Positions 1-9,119 are shown, counted from the stretch's first letter. The stretch: DNA of 32,682 nt from Bacillota bacterium (GCA_023397905.1 JAEWSZ010000054.1:1-32682), one strand, 5' to 3'. Notes: generated from the sequence alone by a model not told the origin. Numbers and translations are program-made.

Positions 1-122
1 AAGATGAGATATCCCATAGCATAAGCTAGTAAGACCCCATGTAGACTACATGGTTGATAGGCCAAGAGTGTAAGTGCAGTAATGTATTAAGCTGATTGGT
101 ACTAATAGGTCGAGGGTTTGAC
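1..122 (+). rRNA. 23S rRNA, 3' end (partial)
   Basis: The first ~122 bases match the conserved 3' end of bacterial 23S rRNA: the GGTTGATAGGCC block, the AAGTGCAGTAATG stretch, and the terminal ACTAATAGGTCGAGGGTTTG helix strand ending in GACC. The gene begins upstream of the window. The 3' boundary is placed by comparison with remembered bacterial 23S ends and may be off by a few bases. Confidence 0.95.
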
Positions 123-454
123 CCAAAGAAAACAGGTATTTAAAGAGTAGAGAGTCTAAGAAATCTAAGAGTTAAAGGTTGAAAACTTCTTAAAACTTCG
201 ATACATTATTTAGTTCTTAAGGAACAATGAACTTTAATAAGTAAATATGTTAATAAAATCGTCAGAAACGAGTAGTACAAGGAAGACGAGTACCGCAGGA
301 CACGAAGACTGACACAGTAATGCGATGTAGATATAAAGTAGGGAAAAGAAATTGCGAAGCAATTTCGAATGAATCTCGACAACGAGAATGGATAGTAATA
401 ACAAGTTAATAGTTTCTTTAGATAGTGTTATGAATGCTGCTAAAGAGATTCAAT
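123..454 (+). other. 23S-5S internal transcribed spacer
   Basis: About 330 bases separate the 23S and 5S genes. I see no tRNA cloverleaf and no credible gene. Two short perfect hairpins are present: GAAATTGC/GCAATTTC at 348-366 with a 3-base loop, and TCTCG/CGAGA at 374-387 with a 4-base loop. They are plausible pre-rRNA processing stems, but that role is inferred. The long spacer and lack of tRNA are the only notable points. Confidence 0.7.
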
Positions 455-574
455 TTTCTGGTGGAAATGACGAGATGGATACACCCGTTCCCATACCGAA
501 CACGGCAGTTAAGCATCTCAGTGCTGATAATACTTGGCTGGAAACGGCCCGGGAAAGTAAGTCTCTGCCAGATT
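455..574 (+). rRNA. 5S rRNA
   Basis: The hallmark 5S core lies at 481-516, with the segment CCCGTTCCCATACCGAACAC followed by GGCAGTTAAGC. The terminal helix is visible: TCTGGTGG near 457-464 pairs, with two G-U pairs, with CTGCCAGA at 565-572. The length of about 118-120 nt fits. An open frame at 388-789 crosses this gene and should not be read as protein. The ends are estimated from helix pairing. Confidence 0.93.
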
Positions 575-580
575 TATATC

Positions 581-616
581 AAAGCTTTAAGCGGAAACGC
601 TTAAAGCTTTGTTTTA
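581..616 (+). terminator. rRNA operon terminator
   Basis: A perfect 13-bp inverted repeat (581-593 with 598-610) closes on a GAAA tetraloop and is followed by GTTTTA. It lies 7 bases after the 5S gene, as expected for the intrinsic terminator of the rRNA operon. Confidence 0.9.
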
Positions 617-674
617 TGTTCCGGGGAAATGAGTTCTGTGTAGACAGCATGGAGCTTGTTTCATTTCTATGCCG

Positions 675-759
675 CAAAACCCTGCGGATATTACAAATAT
701 ACATCGCTTTTTACATTCATTTATATTTTCTTTTATTCTATAATCAGGATACAGGCTTA
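675..759 (+). promoter_or_regulatory. Duplicated 85-bp promoter element, copy 1 (upstream of GH4 gene)
   Basis: This stretch is repeated at 5680-5764 with about 75 of 85 positions identical by hand count. The first 29 bases, including CCCTGCGGATATTACAAATA, are identical. A TATAAT hexamer lies at 739-744, with TTCATT at 716-721 exactly 17 bases upstream, so a sigma-A type promoter with a weak -35 is plausible. The conserved block upstream of the -35, containing ATATT-ACA-AATAT, is the expected place for an activator. The YesN-type regulator encoded at 4019-5620 is the obvious candidate, by inference. Confidence 0.7.
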
Positions 760-820
760 GTCAGTATATTTACAAATATTACTTACTGAATATATTGGGA
801 TACCGGAAAGGGATGGACAA

Positions 821-2119
821 ATGAAAAAAATTGTTTTTATAGGCGCAGGCAGCATTATTTTTGTAAAGAATCTTATAGGAGACTGTATGCTGACGCCATC
901 GCTCAGGGATTCGGAATTTGCGCTTTTGGATATAGACGGGGAAAAGCTGGCGCTGGCGGAAAAGATGCTGCAAAACCTCAATAGAAATATTAATGAGGGC
1001 AGAGCGACTGTTAAGGCGTACCATATACAGAGTGAAGCGCTGAAGGATGCCGATTATGTTATAAATGCCATTCAAGTGGGCGGCTATCCCTCTATTTTAA
1101 AAGACTTCGAGATACCATTGAAGTATGGTTTAAAACAGACCTTTGGCGATACCCTTGGGATAGGCGGTATTTTCAGGGGACTGAGGACCATTCCGGTAAT
1201 ACTCCAGATTGCAAGAGAGATGGAGGAAGTATGCCCAGACGCATGGCTTTTGAACTATACCAATCCCATGGCAATTGTAACGGGAGCAGCTCAGAAGGCC
1301 ACAAGCATAAAGACAGTGGGGTTGTGCCACAGTGTACAGATTTGTGCCAGAGATCTGCTTGCGGGTCTTGGAATGGATGGTGAAAATGTCCAATATAAAA
1401 TAGCGGGCATAAATCATCAGGCATGGCTTCTGGAGGTCACTCAGGACGGGAAGGATCTATATCCCGAGATCAGACGCAGGTCTGCCCTGAGGCTGGAAAG
1501 ACACGACGATATGGTCAGATACGAAATAATGAAGCAGTTCGGTTATTATGTCACAGAGTCCACACAGCATAGTGCTGAATATCTGCCATATTTTATAAAG
1601 GATAAGTACCCGGAGCTGCTTGAGCAGTATGGTATAAGAACTCTTATGTACAGGGAATGGGAGCATGAGCATAAGGAGTATTGGGAAAGGACAAAAAAAG
1701 AGCTTATAGACAGCGGGGAGATAAGCCATACAAGGACTCAGGAGTTTGCATCCTATATATTGGAGGCCATGGAAACGGGGAAGCTGTACAAGATCGCAGC
1801 CAATGTTCAAAACCACGGATATATTACAAATCTTCCGGAAAACAGCTGTGTTGAAGTTCCCTGCATGGTAGATGCCAGCGGGATTTCTCCGTGCTTTGCA
1901 GGTGCGTTGCCACCGCAGTGTGCGGCGCTTAACCAGACTAATATAAATGTGCAGAACCTGACTATAGAAGCGGCGCTCACCGGATGCAAAAGGCATATTT
2001 ACCATGCGGCGATGCTTGATCCTCACACAGCGTCAGAGCTTAGCCTGGAGGACATAACAGGGATGTGTGACGAACTTGTAGAAGCAAATAGAATGTGGCT
2101 GACAAATATAGAAATTTAA
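821..2119 (+). CDS. melA: GH4 family alpha-galactosidase (MelA-like)
   Basis: This 432-aa protein is a family 4 glycoside hydrolase, a group that cleaves alpha-glycosides by an NAD-assisted oxidation/elimination mechanism using Mn2+. It starts with a Rossmann dinucleotide site (GAGS, residues 8-11). It also carries GDTLG (109-113), NYTNPM (145-150), the metal-site segment LCHSVQ (168-173) and GINHQ (196-200). The LCHSVQ/GINH pair and the TESTQHSAEYLPYFIK region resemble E. coli MelA; the B. subtilis galacturonidase LplD has CCHEVF instead. The product is therefore probably a cytoplasmic alpha-galactosidase acting on imported melibiose- or raffinose-like sugars. It opens a locus with a two-component system and ABC importer and has the duplicated promoter element upstream. 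The ribosome site is modest (AAAGGGATGG). The exact substrate is inferred. Confidence 0.88.
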   Translation: MKKIVFIGAGSIIFVKNLIGDCMLTPSLRDSEFALLDIDGEKLALAEKMLQNLNRNINEGRATVKAYHIQSEALKDADYVINAIQVGGYPSILKDFEIPLKYGLKQTFGDTLGIGGIFRGLRTIPVILQIAREMEEVCPDAWLLNYTNPMAIVTGAAQKATSIKTVGLCHSVQICARDLLAGLGMDGENVQYKIAGINHQAWLLEVTQDGKDLYPEIRRRSALRLERHDDMVRYEIMKQFGYYVTESTQHSAEYLPYFIKDKYPELLEQYGIRTLMYREWEHEHKEYWERTKKELIDSGEISHTRTQEFASYILEAMETGKLYKIAANVQNHGYITNLPENSCVEVPCMVDASGISPCFAGALPPQCAALNQTNINVQNLTIEAALTGCKRHIYHAAMLDPHTASELSLEDITGMCDELVEANRMWLTNIEI

Positions 2120-2210
2120 TGCAGCAGACCCATTTATAATTATGTAAGTGGCCATATAAATATGTTATCATATATTTGTCCAAAAATATTGCGGTAAGGG
2201 TGAGAATATT

Positions 2211-4022
2211 TTGATTAAGATTGTTTCTAAAATCAGGTTTAGAGACCAGCTAATTAAAAATAAGATCTTAGCAATCTATATTCCGCTGATCATAATTCCG
2301 CTGGTACTATTGGGATACATTTCAAACTATTTTTTCACTCACGTGATCATCAACAAAACAATTAAAAACGTATTGGACGACTCCAACCTGATTATCATGA
2401 GAATCGAAGCCATGATTGCAAATGCCGAAAGCTGTGCGGATATAACTTCTATCGACCTGAACAGAAACATATATAAGACACAGGAGGTAAAAGACAATCA
2501 GATCAATGACCTTGACCTTAGAAACCAGATACAGAATCAGCTGGTCTTTTCACTTATGATATTCAAGGATGTGGAATCCATAGCATTCATTGATAACAAT
2601 TCCGACCTGTATTTTCCCAACAGCCAGCTGTACAACAGGATGGACAAAGGCTTTGACGAGGCCTTGAACAGCGGCATAATAGGGAATATAGACAAAATGC
2701 ATGGACAAAACGTCTGGCTGCCCATGCAGGCGAGAGATTTTCTGACACTGGACAGCAAGGGATATGTCCTCTCGCTGGGCAAATCCATTATAAATATCTC
2801 CACCGGAAGAAGGCTCGGAGTGTTATTATTGAATATCAATGAAGCTTCCCTGTCTTCGATCTATAAAAATGTGGGCCCTGTGTCACGCAGGGACTACTAT
2901 ATTGTCGATCAGCACGGGGTAATAATTTCTTCGGTAAATAAAGAGCTTATTCTGAGCAAAATAAATGATAAACCTCTTATGGAAAAGATTCTGGCAAATG
3001 ATACTCTTACGGAAACAAGGGCTATTAATGGGAAGGAAACCCTGGTTACCAGCATACCTTTCGGAAGATTCAATTGGAAGCTCGTAAGTGAGATACCCCT
3101 GGAGGAACTGACCGGGGATACGGTAAAAACCACGGTGATGATTATTCTGATAGGCTCCATATGCCTGGTTTTTGCACTGTTGGGAGCAGGAATATTATCG
3201 AGGGTAATAGCAAATCCCATTGTCAGACTGACAAGAAATATGGAAAAGGTCAATCAGGGCAGTCTGGAGGTCAATTGCAGCATAGATTCAAAGGACGAGG
3301 TGGGATTGCTTGCATTGGGCTTTAACACCATGATCGGGACAATCAAGGAACTTCTTGTAAATATAAAGGCTGAGCAGAAGAACAAAAGGGAATATGAGCT
3401 TGCCCTGATACAGGCGCAAATAAAGCCCCATTTTCTCTATAATACGCTGGATACTATTTTTACTCTTTCAAAGATGGGAAAAGAAAGCGATGTCCAGAGG
3501 ACTACAAAAGCGCTGGCGGATTTTTACAGGATCGCTTTAAGCAAGGGTCAGGAGATAATCTCAATTGATGAGGAAATCGAAAATGTGACCTCCTATCTTT
3601 CCATCCAGAAAATAAGATATTCCGATATTTTTGATTTTGAGGTAAATATTCCGGAAGACATAACCCGGTATGACATATTAAAGCTTACCATACAGCCTCT
3701 GGTGGAAAATTCTATTTATCATGGATTAAAGGAGAAGGGCAGCTTTGGACGGATTGTTATTAATGGGTACAGTACCGATGAAAAAATTATTATTAAAGTC
3801 ATAGATGACGGCATAGGGATGACAGGCGAGAAGATGGATAAAATCTTATACGAGGAGGAGCCCGGAATGGAAAACCGGAATTTCTTCGGGTTAAGAAGCG
3901 TAAATGAAAGGATCAAGCTCTATTTTGGAGATAAATACGGGATCAGCCTGAAAAGTGAACCGGGCTGCGGGACAGAGGTTACCATTGCCATTCCGCTGTA
4001 TTATGAAGGGAAGAAGATATGA
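2211..4022 (+). CDS. YesM-type sensor histidine kinase
   Basis: A 603-aa membrane sensor kinase of the LytS/YesM class that partners AraC-type response regulators in sugar sensing. A first membrane helix spans about residues 20-42. An extracytoplasmic sensor region, probably Cache-like, runs to ~305, and a second helix covers ~308-330. HAMP follows to about 383. The His_kinase domain has QIKPHFLYNTLDTIF with phospho-acceptor His407. The ATPase part shows PLVENSIYHG (N box, Asn500), DDGIGM (532-537) and GLRSVNERI (560-568). The start is TTG, supported by AAGGGTGAG about 8 bases upstream. The stop overlaps the next start as ATGA, so kinase and regulator are translationally coupled. It probably senses the sugar, or its loaded binding protein, outside the cell. 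Confidence 0.93.
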   Translation: MIKIVSKIRFRDQLIKNKILAIYIPLIIIPLVLLGYISNYFFTHVIINKTIKNVLDDSNLIIMRIEAMIANAESCADITSIDLNRNIYKTQEVKDNQINDLDLRNQIQNQLVFSLMIFKDVESIAFIDNNSDLYFPNSQLYNRMDKGFDEALNSGIIGNIDKMHGQNVWLPMQARDFLTLDSKGYVLSLGKSIINISTGRRLGVLLLNINEASLSSIYKNVGPVSRRDYYIVDQHGVIISSVNKELILSKINDKPLMEKILANDTLTETRAINGKETLVTSIPFGRFNWKLVSEIPLEELTGDTVKTTVMIILIGSICLVFALLGAGILSRVIANPIVRLTRNMEKVNQGSLEVNCSIDSKDEVGLLALGFNTMIGTIKELLVNIKAEQKNKREYELALIQAQIKPHFLYNTLDTIFTLSKMGKESDVQRTTKALADFYRIALSKGQEIISIDEEIENVTSYLSIQKIRYSDIFDFEVNIPEDITRYDILKLTIQPLVENSIYHGLKEKGSFGRIVINGYSTDEKIIIKVIDDGIGMTGEKMDKILYEEEPGMENRNFFGLRSVNERIKLYFGDKYGISLKSEPGCGTEVTIAIPLYYEGKKI

Positions 4023-5620
4023 CAAGTGATCTGCTAAAGGTAATGATTGTTGACGACGAATCCATATTCAGGGAGTACCTGCAGGAGAAAGTTGACTGGG
4101 GAATAATAGGGCTGGAAGTCTGCATTGTGGCCAAAAATGGAGTAGAGGCCCTGGAGCAGGCCATAAAGACCAGGCCTCATATTGCCCTGGTGGACATAAA
4201 CATGCCGTTTATGGATGGTCTGACCCTGTCTGAAAAGCTGAGAGAAACCATGCCGGAGATGAGGGTGGTCCTGATTACCGGCTACAGCGAATTTGAGTAC
4301 GCAAGAAGGGCTATTAAATTAGGTGTTGAGGACTATATACTTAAACCTTTTGAGGATGAAGAGCTGATCAGGATTCTTATGAGACTTAAAGGCACGATTT
4401 TAAAGGAGAGAACGGAAAAAGCCATCGCCCAGAATTCCTTTGAGATAACGAGGGAAAGGCTTTTAAATACATTGATCAGCGGCGACTACGCCAACACTGA
4501 AAAGGAGCTCGAAGAACATCTGGAATACCTTGGGATAAAGCTGAATTCCCATACTTTTGCCGTGGCCTCCATAGAAATAGACGATATGTATCAAAGGTGG
4601 GAGGACAGCAACGAAATAGCCCTGTGGAAATATGCGGTTTCGAATATTTTAAATGAAATTGCGGCGAAGGACGGGAGCAGTATTATTTTTAACGGCTCTG
4701 AAGGAAGGATCATATCAATTCTGGAACTGGAGTCCGGGAATGGCCGGATGGAGGACAATATTCAGAATTTTCAGAGACTCTGTAATTATGTAAACAAATA
4801 TTTGAATTTTACTCTGACCGTGGGACTCGGAGGGGTCCATAAGGACTTTGCAGGCATCAGAAAGTCGTACCTGGAATCCCTGGTTGCCCTGCAGAATAAA
4901 TTAACCTCGGGCAACAACAGGGTAATAGAGTATTCCGCCCTGGGCAGCGACTATTACAATGTGGGTTTCTTTCCAAGCCAGGTGAATGAAGAAATACTTA
5001 TAAATTTGCGGCTGAACGACTGGGAAAAAACCAGGCTCAAGATAGACGAAGTATTTGACTATATCAATAAAAAGCGTTTATCCATTGAGTATACCATGAT
5101 AATTTGTACAGGCCTGGTTTCCATCTGCCTCTCCTATATTATAGAATCAGGCAATGAGATTAAGGAGATATTCGGGGAGGGATTTTTGCCCTTCAGCCAG
5201 ATGAAAGAGAACAGTTCCCTGGACTCCCTCCATAACTGGGTTCTGGGGCTGTTTTCAGCTACTCTCAGGTATTCCGGTGAAAACAAAAGCAGCAGGCCGA
5301 AAAAAATAGTGAATTCAGCCAGAGAATACATCAAAAATCACTTTAGCCAGGGGGAGCTGAGCCTGGAGCAAATAGCGGCAAGCCTTTATATAAATTCAGG
5401 CTATTTAAGAGCGATCTTCAAGAGGGAAACAGGAGCTACGATTACCGAATACATCACCGATACAAGGATGACCAGAGCAAAAGAACTGCTGGAGTCCGGA
5501 AACATAAAGTTGTCGGGAGTTTCAGAAATGGTGGGCTACAGTGACGCCAGCTATTTCAGCAAGTGCTTCAAGAAGTACTACGGGATTTCCCCCAGAGATT
5601 ATCAGAATGCCCGTAAATAG
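4019..5620 (+). CDS. YesN-type response regulator with AraC DNA-binding domain
   Basis: A 533-aa response regulator. The N-terminal receiver domain has the acidic pair Asp12-Asp13, phospho-acceptor Asp59 (ALVDINMPFMDG), Thr87 and the Lys109-Pro110 pair. The C-terminal ~100 residues (about 434-533) are a two-helix-turn-helix AraC domain with SLEQIAASLYINSGYLRAIF and GYSDASYFSKCFKKYYGISP. The ~300-residue middle region is usual for this class. It overlaps the kinase stop by four bases. By family behaviour it activates neighbouring transport and hydrolase genes. The duplicated element before the GH4 gene (675-759) and before the binding-protein gene (5680-5764) is the likely target, by inference. 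Confidence 0.93.
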   Translation: MTSDLLKVMIVDDESIFREYLQEKVDWGIIGLEVCIVAKNGVEALEQAIKTRPHIALVDINMPFMDGLTLSEKLRETMPEMRVVLITGYSEFEYARRAIKLGVEDYILKPFEDEELIRILMRLKGTILKERTEKAIAQNSFEITRERLLNTLISGDYANTEKELEEHLEYLGIKLNSHTFAVASIEIDDMYQRWEDSNEIALWKYAVSNILNEIAAKDGSSIIFNGSEGRIISILELESGNGRMEDNIQNFQRLCNYVNKYLNFTLTVGLGGVHKDFAGIRKSYLESLVALQNKLTSGNNRVIEYSALGSDYYNVGFFPSQVNEEILINLRLNDWEKTRLKIDEVFDYINKKRLSIEYTMIICTGLVSICLSYIIESGNEIKEIFGEGFLPFSQMKENSSLDSLHNWVLGLFSATLRYSGENKSSRPKKIVNSAREYIKNHFSQGELSLEQIAASLYINSGYLRAIFKRETGATITEYITDTRMTRAKELLESGNIKLSGVSEMVGYSDASYFSKCFKKYYGISPRDYQNARK

Positions 5621-5679
5621 GGCCTGAGAGAGAAAATCACCGAGTCAAATCCGGAATCTCAACCGGAATCCTATTGCTT

Positions 5680-5764
5680 CAAAACCCTGCGGATATTACA
5701 AATATACAGCGCTTTTTACATTCAATTATAATTTCTTCTATCCTATAATTAAAATACAAGCTTG
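5680..5764 (+). promoter_or_regulatory. Duplicated 85-bp promoter element, copy 2 (upstream of binding-protein gene)
   Basis: This is the second copy of the element at 675-759. TATAAT is at 5744-5749 and TTCAAT at 5721-5726, again with 17 bases between. Identity is highest in the upstream half and around the -10 and falls off downstream, which suggests conservation of a promoter plus activator site. It lies 83-167 bases before the start codon of the binding-protein gene, leaving a leader of about 90 bases. Confidence 0.7.
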
Positions 5765-5846
5765 GTTTTAAATGTAAGCTGCCGGCGGCACAGACCTGGT
5801 AAAACGTATTTAAGATTCCCTTAAAAAAATAAGGAGGAATATTTTA

Positions 5847-7205
5847 ATGAAAAGAAATCTTACGAAGGTAACAGGTATAGTACTTATACTGGTTATGGTC
5901 ATATCGATGGCCGCATGCGGAAGTCCGGACAAAGCGCCTGATTCGGCAACGGGATCAGCATCCGCCCAGTCGTCCGCAGCAGCCGGATCAACAGCGGCGT
6001 CTGCCGAAAAACCGGTAACATTGAAAATATACGCTCAATACTCGGATGAAGATACAAAAACGCCGTATGATTATGCAGTAGCGGCGATGAAGAAGGATAT
6101 GCCTAATGTTACATTGGAACTGGACATTGTGGCACAGGATGACAATGCAAAATTAAAAACCTATGCCGCAACCGGGAATCTGCCGGATATTTTTCAATCG
6201 GGCGGAGATATCATAAATACGCTGAAGGCGTCCAATAACATACTGATGCTGGACGATCAGGCACCCACCGCGGATTTTAAAAGCAGGATGCAGCCAAGTG
6301 CGATGAATACGTTCCTGAGCCCGGATGGGCATGTATGGGCTTATCCGTACGCAGGCAACGAAATGGTCCTCCTGTATTACAATAAGGACCTGTTTGCACA
6401 GGCCGGTGTCAAGGTACCGACAACAGTAGATGAACTTATTGAGGCCACAAAGGCATTTAATTCAAAGGGTATCGTTCCCCTGTCAATATTCGCAAAGGAA
6501 AAGTGGCCCGGAGTCAGCCTGTTTGATTACCTGGCTACCAGACAGGAGCCCACAGGTATAAGAAAACTGGACACAAACCAGGGAAAAGCCTCGGATGAAG
6601 CATTTACCTGGGCTGCCCAGAAGTTTGCGGAGCTTGCAAAGGCAGGCTTTTTCCAGAAGGGCGCCACAAATACAAACTACGACCAGGCCGAATCGCTGTT
6701 TTTGACAGGAAAAGCGGCAATGTTCCTGAATGGGCAATGGGAAATTACCCCCGCAACGGAAAAAATGGGAGACAAATGCGATTGGATGTTTTTCCCGGGA
6801 AAAGATGCGGCAAATTATGAAGAGGCCAAGTATAATTTCAGCGGCGGCGGAGGGCCCGGAGGGTATTCCGTGTCAGCCAACTCAAAAAACCAGGAGATGG
6901 CTGTAAAGACAGCTGCCTATATTTCATTGAAATATGCGGAATGCAAATATACAACAAGAGGTACGCCGATTGTTGCCACAAAGGTCGATGCCCCGATGGT
7001 AACGCCCTTCCCTCCAATGATGGAGAAGCTGGCGGATGTCATACCTGATATAAAGGACTTTGGAAGTTTTGACTGGAATTTAACAAATGCCAAGTTCAAG
7101 GTGGCAATTGAAGACGCCACCCAGAGGCTGGTAACAGGCAGCTATTCCGCAGAAGATTTTATAAAGGATATGGATAAGGCAATTGCAAATGCAAACGCAG
7201 AATAG
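5847..7205 (+). CDS. ABC transporter sugar-binding lipoprotein
   Basis: A 452-aa family 1 extracellular solute-binding protein that would capture a sugar outside the membrane and pass it to the permeases encoded downstream. The N-terminus is a lipoprotein signal: basic MKRN, a hydrophobic stretch, then MAAC with lipidated Cys24. A Ser/Ala-rich linker follows to about residue 55. The mature domain begins VTLKIYAQYSDEDT and contains PDIFQSGGD and MFLNGQWEITPA, typical of this family. The ribosome site AAGGAGGA at 5831-5838 is strong. A hairpin directly after the gene probably sets a higher level of binding protein than permease. The ligand is inferred to be an alpha-galactoside from the GH4 neighbour. 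Confidence 0.93.
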   Translation: MKRNLTKVTGIVLILVMVISMAACGSPDKAPDSATGSASAQSSAAAGSTAASAEKPVTLKIYAQYSDEDTKTPYDYAVAAMKKDMPNVTLELDIVAQDDNAKLKTYAATGNLPDIFQSGGDIINTLKASNNILMLDDQAPTADFKSRMQPSAMNTFLSPDGHVWAYPYAGNEMVLLYYNKDLFAQAGVKVPTTVDELIEATKAFNSKGIVPLSIFAKEKWPGVSLFDYLATRQEPTGIRKLDTNQGKASDEAFTWAAQKFAELAKAGFFQKGATNTNYDQAESLFLTGKAAMFLNGQWEITPATEKMGDKCDWMFFPGKDAANYEEAKYNFSGGGGPGGYSVSANSKNQEMAVKTAAYISLKYAECKYTTRGTPIVATKVDAPMVTPFPPMMEKLADVIPDIKDFGSFDWNLTNAKFKVAIEDATQRLVTGSYSAEDFIKDMDKAIANANAE

Positions 7206-7239
7206 GCACATACAGTAGGCGCGGGAAATAAAAAAATAA

Positions 7240-7276
7240 ATTCTCACACCGGCGGAAAAAAGGCCGGTGTGGGAAT
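7240..7276 (+). promoter_or_regulatory. Intercistronic hairpin between binding-protein and permease genes
   Basis: A 14-bp stem (7240-7253 with 7263-7276, one G-U pair) carries a 9-base loop and is followed by TTAAA without a long T tract. It lies 34 bases after the binding-protein stop and ends 13 bases before the first possible permease start. Such hairpins usually stabilise the upstream mRNA or partly terminate, giving excess binding protein. That role is inferred. Confidence 0.75.
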
Positions 7277-7289
7277 TTAAAGGTATAGG

Positions 7290-8180
7290 ATGATATATAT
7301 GAATAAAATTTTAAAAAACAGAGTTGCGGTTTGTGTCTTTACCTTGCCTGCGGTGATTGTATTTACGGTCATGGTTTTCTATCCCATACTTACAACGTTT
7401 TACCGGAGCACCTTCAAATGGGACGGAATAGGCGAGGCTAAATTTATTTTTCTGAAAAATTATAAAAATCTTTTTCAGGACGATGTTTTTTATACCTCAA
7501 TAAAAAATGGACTGATATTTGCGGCAGTCCTGGTAATATTGCAAATAGGCATCGGAACCGTGCTGGCCCTTGCGGTATCTGACAGCTCTCTTAAAGGGAA
7601 AAAGATTTTAAGAACGTCATATTTCATTCCGGTGGTGCTGTCAATTACCGTCGTATGCCAGCTGTGGCTGCAGGTGTACGATGCGGACAACGGCCTGATA
7701 AATAAGGTCCTGATGAAGATAGGCGTTGCTTACCGCCAGAATTGGCTGACGGATAAGTCCGCCGCTATTCTGGCCATATCGGTGGTCAATGCGTGGCAGT
7801 ACATGGGATATCATTTCGCATTGCTGTACGCGGGCATCCGGTCCATTCCGGAGCATTTTTACGAAGCCGCCATAATAGATGGCGCCACCAGAGTAAAAGC
7901 ACATTTTCACATTACGCTGCCGCTCCTGGCGGAAACCTTCAAGTTTTGCATAACGCTTGCGGTTTCAGGCGGATTAAATGCATACGCCAATATGCTTATA
8001 ATGACAAACGGAGGCCCCGGGACAGATACGTACACATTGACGTTTATGTCCTTCAGGGCGGCATTTCAGACCAACGAATTCGGCTACGGCTGCGCGGTGG
8101 CAGTCTCACTGGTTCTGGAATCGCTGATCGCAACGGTTATTATAAACAGATTCATTGCGCGTGAAAGAATTACTTATTAA
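7290..8180 (+). CDS. ABC sugar permease, MalF/UgpA type
   Basis: A 296-aa inner-membrane permease subunit of the CUT1 carbohydrate ABC family, with about six hydrophobic segments starting with AVCVFTLPAVIVFTVMVFYP. The cytoplasmic EAA loop that docks the ATPase is YEAAIIDGATRVKAHFHITLPLL. It would pair with the next gene's product. An in-frame ATG at 7299 (protein starting MNKILKN) competes with ATG 7290: AAAGG at 7279-7283 favours 7290, whereas AGGATGAT at 7287-7294 could serve 7299. No ATPase gene is present in the locus, so a shared MsmX-like ATPase elsewhere is likely. Confidence 0.92.
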   Translation: MIYMNKILKNRVAVCVFTLPAVIVFTVMVFYPILTTFYRSTFKWDGIGEAKFIFLKNYKNLFQDDVFYTSIKNGLIFAAVLVILQIGIGTVLALAVSDSSLKGKKILRTSYFIPVVLSITVVCQLWLQVYDADNGLINKVLMKIGVAYRQNWLTDKSAAILAISVVNAWQYMGYHFALLYAGIRSIPEHFYEAAIIDGATRVKAHFHITLPLLAETFKFCITLAVSGGLNAYANMLIMTNGGPGTDTYTLTFMSFRAAFQTNEFGYGCAVAVSLVLESLIATVIINRFIARERITY

Positions 8181-8201
8181 AAATAAGGGAGACTGTGAGA
8201 A

Positions 8202-9050
8202 ATGGGCGCAATTAAAGTAAATAAGATTATAAAAAATAACATATTTTTCAGGATATTTTTATGGATATATTTCGTTATTTCATTATATCCTCTGGTCTGG
8301 ATGGTTTTTTACTCTCTAAAAAACAATGATGAAATTTTTACGACCAATCCCTTTGGCTTTCCCACACATTTCAGGGTCGAGAACTATGCAACGGCTATGA
8401 AAACCTTCAACATACCCGCGTACTTTGTGAACAGCACAATTGTTTCGATCTGCACTGTTTTCGGCACTGTAATCCTGTCACTGCTGTTTTCCTATGCGGC
8501 GGCCAGAATGGAATGGAAACTGAGAAATGCCGCAAGAATGTATATGATAATGGGTCTGTTCATACCCATAAGCGTAACGCTGATCCCCCTGTCAAAGCTG
8601 CTGCGGGATATGCATATAGCAAATACGTACCTTGCGATGATTATTCCGTATATAGCCATGAACCTGTCCTTCTCAATACTTGTTTTTTACGGGTTTCTCC
8701 GGAGTATACCCTTTGAGCTGGAGGAATCGGCATATATTGACGGAGCAAATGTTTACCGGACTTTTTTCAGCATAATCGTTCCCATGATAAAGCCCGCAAT
8801 TTCCACGGTGATCATTTTTATTTTTCTTCAGGCGTGGAATGAATTTACATTTGCGTACAACCTGATTTCAAATGAGGCTATCAAGACGCTTCCGCTTGGA
8901 CTGCTGTTCTTCCAGGGACGGTTTACAACGGATTGGGGGGCCATGGGCGCTTGTATGACAATTGCCAGCTTCCCAATGGTAATAATCTACCTCATTTTCA
9001 GTGAACAGGTCGAGAGAGCCATGACAGTGGGAGCGGCAGTCAAGGGCTGA
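8202..9050 (+). CDS. ABC sugar permease, MalG/UgpE type
   Basis: A 282-aa second permease subunit of the CUT1 family. It starts with a hydrophobic helix (FFRIFLWIYFVISLYPLVWM) and contains about six membrane segments. The EAA loop reads ELEESAYIDGANVYRTFFSI followed by IVPMIKP. AAGGGAG at 8185-8191 supports the ATG. It is the last gene of the first sugar locus and converges with the HMA-protein gene on the other strand. With the preceding permease it forms the membrane channel for the sugar delivered by the lipoprotein. Confidence 0.92.
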   Translation: MGAIKVNKIIKNNIFFRIFLWIYFVISLYPLVWMVFYSLKNNDEIFTTNPFGFPTHFRVENYATAMKTFNIPAYFVNSTIVSICTVFGTVILSLLFSYAAARMEWKLRNAARMYMIMGLFIPISVTLIPLSKLLRDMHIANTYLAMIIPYIAMNLSFSILVFYGFLRSIPFELEESAYIDGANVYRTFFSIIVPMIKPAISTVIIFIFLQAWNEFTFAYNLISNEAIKTLPLGLLFFQGRFTTDWGAMGACMTIASFPMVIIYLIFSEQVERAMTVGAAVKG

Positions 9051-9082
9051 GTATTCTCAGGCGGGAGTATTGCAGCGGAAAG

Positions 9083-9118
9083 ATTGCAATGAAATGCAAG
9101 GCTCTGTTGCAATTCTTC
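9083..9118. terminator. Possible terminator between convergent genes
   Basis: ATTGCAA (9083-9089) and TTGCAAT (9107-9113) form a short stem with a 17-base loop, followed by TCTTCTCT. It lies between the convergent permease and HMA-protein genes. The stem is short and the T tract interrupted, so this is only a weak terminator candidate. Confidence 0.35.
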
Positions 9119-9119
9119 T

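Noticed and set aside
123..454. tRNA gene in the 23S-5S spacer
   Set aside because: No acceptor stem, T-loop (GGTTCGAATCC-like) or anticodon arm could be found.
388..789. 133-aa open frame
   Set aside because: It runs straight through the 5S rRNA gene and the rRNA terminator and has no ribosome site, so it is a chance frame.
1457..2026. 189-aa antisense frame inside the GH4 gene
   Set aside because: Lies fully inside a convincing gene on the other strand, with no ribosome site or family features.
821..2119. Alpha-galacturonidase (LplD-type) call for the GH4 gene
   Set aside because: LplD has CCHEVF at the metal site, whereas this protein has LCHSVQ and GINHQ, closer to MelA. The substrate is still unproven.
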